Positions 60,821 to 64,000 of a DNA stretch of 64,000 nt are shown here, in pieces. Origin of the DNA: Chlorogloeopsis sp. ULAP01 (GTDB lineage Bacteria; Cyanobacteriota; Cyanobacteriia; Cyanobacteriales; Nostocaceae); NCBI RefSeq assembly GCF_030381805.1, contig NZ_JAUDRH010000007.1, positions 310,001-374,000 on the forward strand. Reading direction: 5' to 3'. The notes under the pieces were generated by a model. It worked only from the letters and a program-made list of their open reading frames with translations. It ran no database searches and was not told the DNA's origin. The stretch's first letter is position 1; each line of letters starts with the position of its first letter. The position numbers and the translations under genes were made by a program.

Positions 60821-62641
60821 ATGGTATTAACAAAAAAGCTCAAAACTTGGAAATTATTATGGCAACTGATTTGCTATAAACCGAAACTATACCTAATTGA
60901 TAATTGTCTATGGATTTTCATCATGGGGTTGCCTGCCCTTCCAGGGTTAATTATCCGAGAGTTTTTCAATAGCCTCACAGATAAGGCACAATTCGGATTA
61001 TCACCTCTGGCTTTAATTGCATTATTACTTGCTCTAAATTTAGGCCATATCGTAGTTATATTTGTGGGACGTATTACCAAAACTCAGCATCGCTTCATTA
61101 CAAAGTCATTACTACAACATAATTTGTTAGATCGTCTGTTCACAAATCCTATAGTCCAGCCAATGGTTGTTAATCAAGAAACTGAAACAACTGTGTCTCA
61201 GGGAGAAATAATTAGCTACTTTCGTGATGATACGCAACAAATAGAAGATTATCTGGCATGGATATCAGAAGTATTAGCGCAATCAATATTTGCTGTTTTT
61301 TCTTTAGTAATTTTATTAACTATCAATGTGCGAATGACACTTTTTGTTTTTTTGCCATTGGTGGGGATGATGGTGATTGTTCAACGAGCAGAAACTCGGA
61401 TTAAAAAGTATCGCCAAGCTAGTCGTCAAGCTACCGAAAAAGTGACGGGGATTTTAGGAGAAATCTTTAGTTCAGTACAAGCAATTAAGGTAGCTGGAGC
61501 AGAAAATAATGTGTTGAATTATTTCCGCAATCTCAATGACCAACGCCGCCAAAAGATGATTCAGGATAGCTTATTTAACGCTATTCTCAATTCTTCCTTT
61601 CAAAATATGGTGAGTCTGGGAATAGGGATAACTCTGTTGCTTGCTTCTCAATTAATGCAGAGTGATGTTGGTAAGTTGACAGTGGGGGACTTTGCTTTAT
61701 TCGTGTATAACCTTTCTTTTGTCACTGACTTTTTTAATTTTTTCGGTGGCTTCGTAGCTTTTTATAAGCATACAGAAGTTTCTTTTGAACGGATGGCTGC
61801 TTTACTATCTGGTGTATCGCCAGATACTATAGTAGCTCCCAATCAACTTTATCTCAAAGACCTGAATGGTAGCCAGAAACCTTTGCCAGCATTAGAACAA
61901 CCATTGAAAAATCAGAAGGATAGTCTACAATTATTGCAAGTTTCTCATTTAACTTACCATTATCCTGGTAATTGTCAGGGAATCACAGATATCAGTTTCG
62001 AACTTCAGCGCGGTAGTTTGACTGTAATTACTGGTCAGATTGGTTCTGGCAAGACTACATTGCTGCGAGTATTATTAGGATTACTACCCAAGCAAAGCGG
62101 GGAAATTTACTGGAATAGGAAGATGGTTGAAGATCCTGCTAATTTCTTTGTTCCGCCTCGCAGTGCTTATACTCCTCAAATTCCGCAACTTTTTAGCTAT
62201 ACTCTGCGAGACAATATTTTACTTGGCTTGGCTAAAGATGAGCATGATATCGTCACAGCTTTAAACATGGCTGTGTTTGAGCAAGATTTAGCAACTATGA
62301 ATGAAAGTCTAGAAACTTTAGTTGGTTCCAAGGGTGTGCGACTTTCTGGTGGACAAATCCAGCGTGTAGCAGCAGCGCGGATGTTTATCCGTCAACCAGA
62401 ATTACTTGTGTTTGATGACCTTTCCAGTGCTTTGGATGTGGAGACAGAATTGGCATTATGGTCGCGGATATTTGTTAACAGCACACAACCACAGCAAGAT
62501 CCTTGGACACCAACTTGTCTTGTGGTTTCTCATCGCCCTTCAGTATTGCGTCGCGCTGACCAAGTGATTGTATTGAAAGCAGGTAGAGTGGAAATGCAAG
62601 GGAAGTTTAATGAGATTTTTAGTCATGAGCAAGCTAATTAA
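60821..62641 (+). CDS. half-size ABC transporter, exporter fold (subunit 2)
   Basis: This 606-residue partner of the preceding gene has six membrane helices (about 20-310), then an ATPase. Walker A is GQIGSGKTT near residue 400, signature is RLSGGQIQR, and H-loop is VVSHRPSVL. Walker B reads LLVFDDLSSALD, with Asp where the catalytic Glu is expected. ATG 60821 is chosen, since the upstream in-frame TTG at 60761 would translate a dispersed repeat. In a heterodimer, its weak Walker B would face the LSAGQ signature of subunit 1, forming one degenerate and one active ATP site, as in TM287/288-type transporters. Confidence 0.9.
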   Translation: MVLTKKLKTWKLLWQLICYKPKLYLIDNCLWIFIMGLPALPGLIIREFFNSLTDKAQFGLSPLALIALLLALNLGHIVVIFVGRITKTQHRFITKSLLQHNLLDRLFTNPIVQPMVVNQETETTVSQGEIISYFRDDTQQIEDYLAWISEVLAQSIFAVFSLVILLTINVRMTLFVFLPLVGMMVIVQRAETRIKKYRQASRQATEKVTGILGEIFSSVQAIKVAGAENNVLNYFRNLNDQRRQKMIQDSLFNAILNSSFQNMVSLGIGITLLLASQLMQSDVGKLTVGDFALFVYNLSFVTDFFNFFGGFVAFYKHTEVSFERMAALLSGVSPDTIVAPNQLYLKDLNGSQKPLPALEQPLKNQKDSLQLLQVSHLTYHYPGNCQGITDISFELQRGSLTVITGQIGSGKTTLLRVLLGLLPKQSGEIYWNRKMVEDPANFFVPPRSAYTPQIPQLFSYTLRDNILLGLAKDEHDIVTALNMAVFEQDLATMNESLETLVGSKGVRLSGGQIQRVAAARMFIRQPELLVFDDLSSALDVETELALWSRIFVNSTQPQQDPWTPTCLVVSHRPSVLRRADQVIVLKAGRVEMQGKFNEIFSHEQAN

Positions 62642-62715
62642 TTTCGGTTCGGTGTTTACAATATTTTCCCTTCTCAAACAAGACTGCTATATTAGTTGCT
62701 TCTACCACTAAAAAT

Positions 62716-63900
62716 ATGATTGCAACAATCAACAAAACTAAACAAAACACACTTTTAGAAAATCAAAATATTTATAAAAAACTCCAAATTAACCACACCC
62801 GCAACAAACAGCAAGATCATACTAAATTGCTAGATGAAGCTGCTGCGAGTTTTCGTTATGAAGATTGCAAGGATGAATATTGGAACCCGGAGGAATTCTC
62901 GCTACTTTATGCCACTCCTCTGTGGGAACAAGCTAGTCCAACTCAAAGAATTATCCTAAACCAGCTTTACTGGGTAGCTTATTATTCACAGATTATCTCT
63001 GCTGAAATTGCCACGATCTACTTTAATCAAACTAGCGCTGCTGGGCTTTATGCCCAAGAAGATTTCCGCTTGGTATGCGATACGCTCGATTTAGAATCCT
63101 CCCAAGAACGCGCTCATATCAACGCTTTTCGGACAGTCGCCAATCAGGTAGAAATGGCTTTGTTTGGTAAACGTGTCTTTCACTACACGATGCGCAGCCC
63201 ATTTACTGAAACAATGGTATTTGCCGATACTAATACTTGGAGGCGTCGCTGGAAAAAACTGCAATTGCAAGCCTTCGGACTTTTATCATCTGATAACACC
63301 TTTTTAGCTTGCCAATACTTCACTGTACGAGGAGTACGGACACTCAACGGGAAATTAGTACAGCACAAACTCAGCAACTACTATCAAAAGCATCCCAACC
63401 AGGAAACTGCTCCGATTCCTGCCAAGATTTCCTACTATCATTTCATGGATGAAAGCTTTCATTTCAATAGTTCGACGATTATCTCCCACGATGTGATTCA
63501 CTGCTTAAAGCCACCGACAGCATTTGAGAAATTAGTAGCGAACCTGGGTATACGCGGTTGTCAACAAGACCATTATCACTTTTCTGTGGCTATTAACGGG
63601 ATTTTTTGGTATGACCCTGCACTATATTCAGCAGTTTATCAGGTTTTGCGATCGCCTGTTTTTGATATGAGCGATGCTGAAGCCAAAGACATGATGCGCG
63701 AGTGCTTTACACAAGAAACTGAAGGGCTGCACCGTAGCTACAAAACCCACACTGAAGCAAGGGAATCTTATAAAGTCTACCTTGAGAAGCTTGACTATCT
63801 TTGGGAAAATAACCGACAAATGTCTATCATGGCAGCTAATTCTATTCCCAAATATCTGGGAATTCAAAAGCAGGCTTTTGCTAATTTTTTACGTTTTTAA
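62716..63900 (+). CDS. ferritin-like di-iron oxygenase, AurF-like
   Basis: This 394-residue soluble protein has motifs of a di-iron oxygenase: a Glu in IISAEIATIYF near residue 100, ExxH in SQERAHINAF near 137, and ExxH in MDESFHFNSS near 250, with other His residues nearby (STIISHDVIH). The length and spacing recall the AurF group of p-aminobenzoate N-oxygenases. Substrates of relatives include arylamines and amino acids. It follows the two ABC genes by 74 bp in the same direction. A role in making or modifying a secreted or imported metabolite is a reasonable inference. The family assignment is moderate. Confidence 0.65.
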   Translation: MIATINKTKQNTLLENQNIYKKLQINHTRNKQQDHTKLLDEAAASFRYEDCKDEYWNPEEFSLLYATPLWEQASPTQRIILNQLYWVAYYSQIISAEIATIYFNQTSAAGLYAQEDFRLVCDTLDLESSQERAHINAFRTVANQVEMALFGKRVFHYTMRSPFTETMVFADTNTWRRRWKKLQLQAFGLLSSDNTFLACQYFTVRGVRTLNGKLVQHKLSNYYQKHPNQETAPIPAKISYYHFMDESFHFNSSTIISHDVIHCLKPPTAFEKLVANLGIRGCQQDHYHFSVAINGIFWYDPALYSAVYQVLRSPVFDMSDAEAKDMMRECFTQETEGLHRSYKTHTEARESYKVYLEKLDYLWENNRQMSIMAANSIPKYLGIQKQAFANFLRF

Positions 63901-63931
63901 CCCTAAACCTGAAGAATAAGTCGGGGGCATA

Positions 63932-64000
63932 ATGAACACAAAAATAAAAATCGCTTTTAGCTGTTATTTAGTAGCTATTCTTAGTATTGCTTGTATTGCC
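63932..64000 (+). CDS. start of an exported or membrane protein, cut by window end
   Basis: ATG 63932 opens a frame that runs to the last base, preceded by a GGGGG 6 bases upstream. The 23 residues visible (MNTKIKIAFSCYLVAILSIA and on) form a hydrophobic N-terminal segment, either a signal peptide or first membrane helix. It is 31 bp after the AurF-like gene, so it probably continues the same operon. The product cannot be named. Confidence 0.6.
   Translation, partial: MNTKIKIAFSCYLVAILSIACIA

Noticed and set aside
1..64000. CRISPR arrays, tRNA and rRNA genes, prophage
   Set aside because: No regularly spaced repeats, no tRNA cloverleaf signatures and no phage structural genes were seen on reading; a covariance-model scan was not possible here.

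Overview
The window looks like chromosomal DNA of a filamentous, heterocyst-forming cyanobacterium (Nostocales). The evidence is direct. HIP1 octamers (GCGATCGC, for example 4496-4503 and 8166-8173) occur throughout. A heptanucleotide tandem repeat of STRR type lies at 51875-51900. There are many palindromic dispersed repeats, and several protein families are typical of these organisms: an SLH-domain iron-uptake porin, a Nostoc-type lactate oxidase, an AMIN-domain TonB receptor and a sucraseferredoxin-like protein. The genus cannot be fixed from this sequence. I found no tRNA, rRNA or CRISPR array.

Layout. 0-11 kb is ordinary chromosome: two adjacent APH-like kinases and an iron-uptake porin in one operon, MgtE behind a structured leader, an MBL-fold protein, an orphan two-partner-secretion transporter (TpsB), a CYTH phosphatase and an HdeD-like membrane protein. 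11.2-36.2 kb is a Wzx/Wzy-type exopolysaccharide locus, almost all on the minus strand: an O-acyltransferase, a secreted glycosidase-like lipoprotein, an Idh/MocA-epimerase fusion, about nine glycosyltransferases, Wzy-like and Wzx proteins, a 2OG-Fe(II) oxygenase, a methyltransferase, a hexapeptide acyltransferase whose GAF tail has been split by a frameshift, a Wzc-like kinase and a WecB/TagA enzyme. No outer-membrane Wza and no initiating phosphoglycosyltransferase is present. 37-43 kb holds small and partly decayed genes (an IS630 helix-turn-helix remnant, an SH3 protein, a gene with a nonsense codon, a pentapeptide protein), then a ThrB2-like kinase, an HD hydrolase, a four-hairpin repeat element and PepE. 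43.5-47.4 kb is a tight set: a PhnD-like binding protein, a sensor histidine kinase overlapping it by 4 bp, and a lactate-oxidase-family enzyme. 48-49.4 kb holds two exported proteins.

49.8-64 kb is the most interesting part. It reads in one direction. First come an unrecognised protein, a Rieske oxygenase and a ferritin-like di-iron protein. Then come an AraC/PchR-type regulator, a TonB-dependent siderophore receptor with an AMIN domain, a FecB-like lipoprotein, a sucraseferredoxin-like protein and two half-size ABC transporters of exporter fold with complementary degenerate ATP sites. Last come an AurF-like di-iron protein and the start of another exported or membrane protein. It resembles an iron/metallophore locus in which the usual FecCD permease is absent and a heterodimeric exporter-fold ABC protein stands in its place, either to import (as IrtAB/YbtPQ do) or to secrete a product made by the oxygenases. 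A 14-bp sequence repeated exactly at a 21-bp period just after the araC stop is a good candidate for its operator.

The genome is heavily colonised by short repeats, some of which have entered coding sequence in frame (52036-52066, 54763-54787, and the 3' ends of 16917-17987 and 50683-51768).
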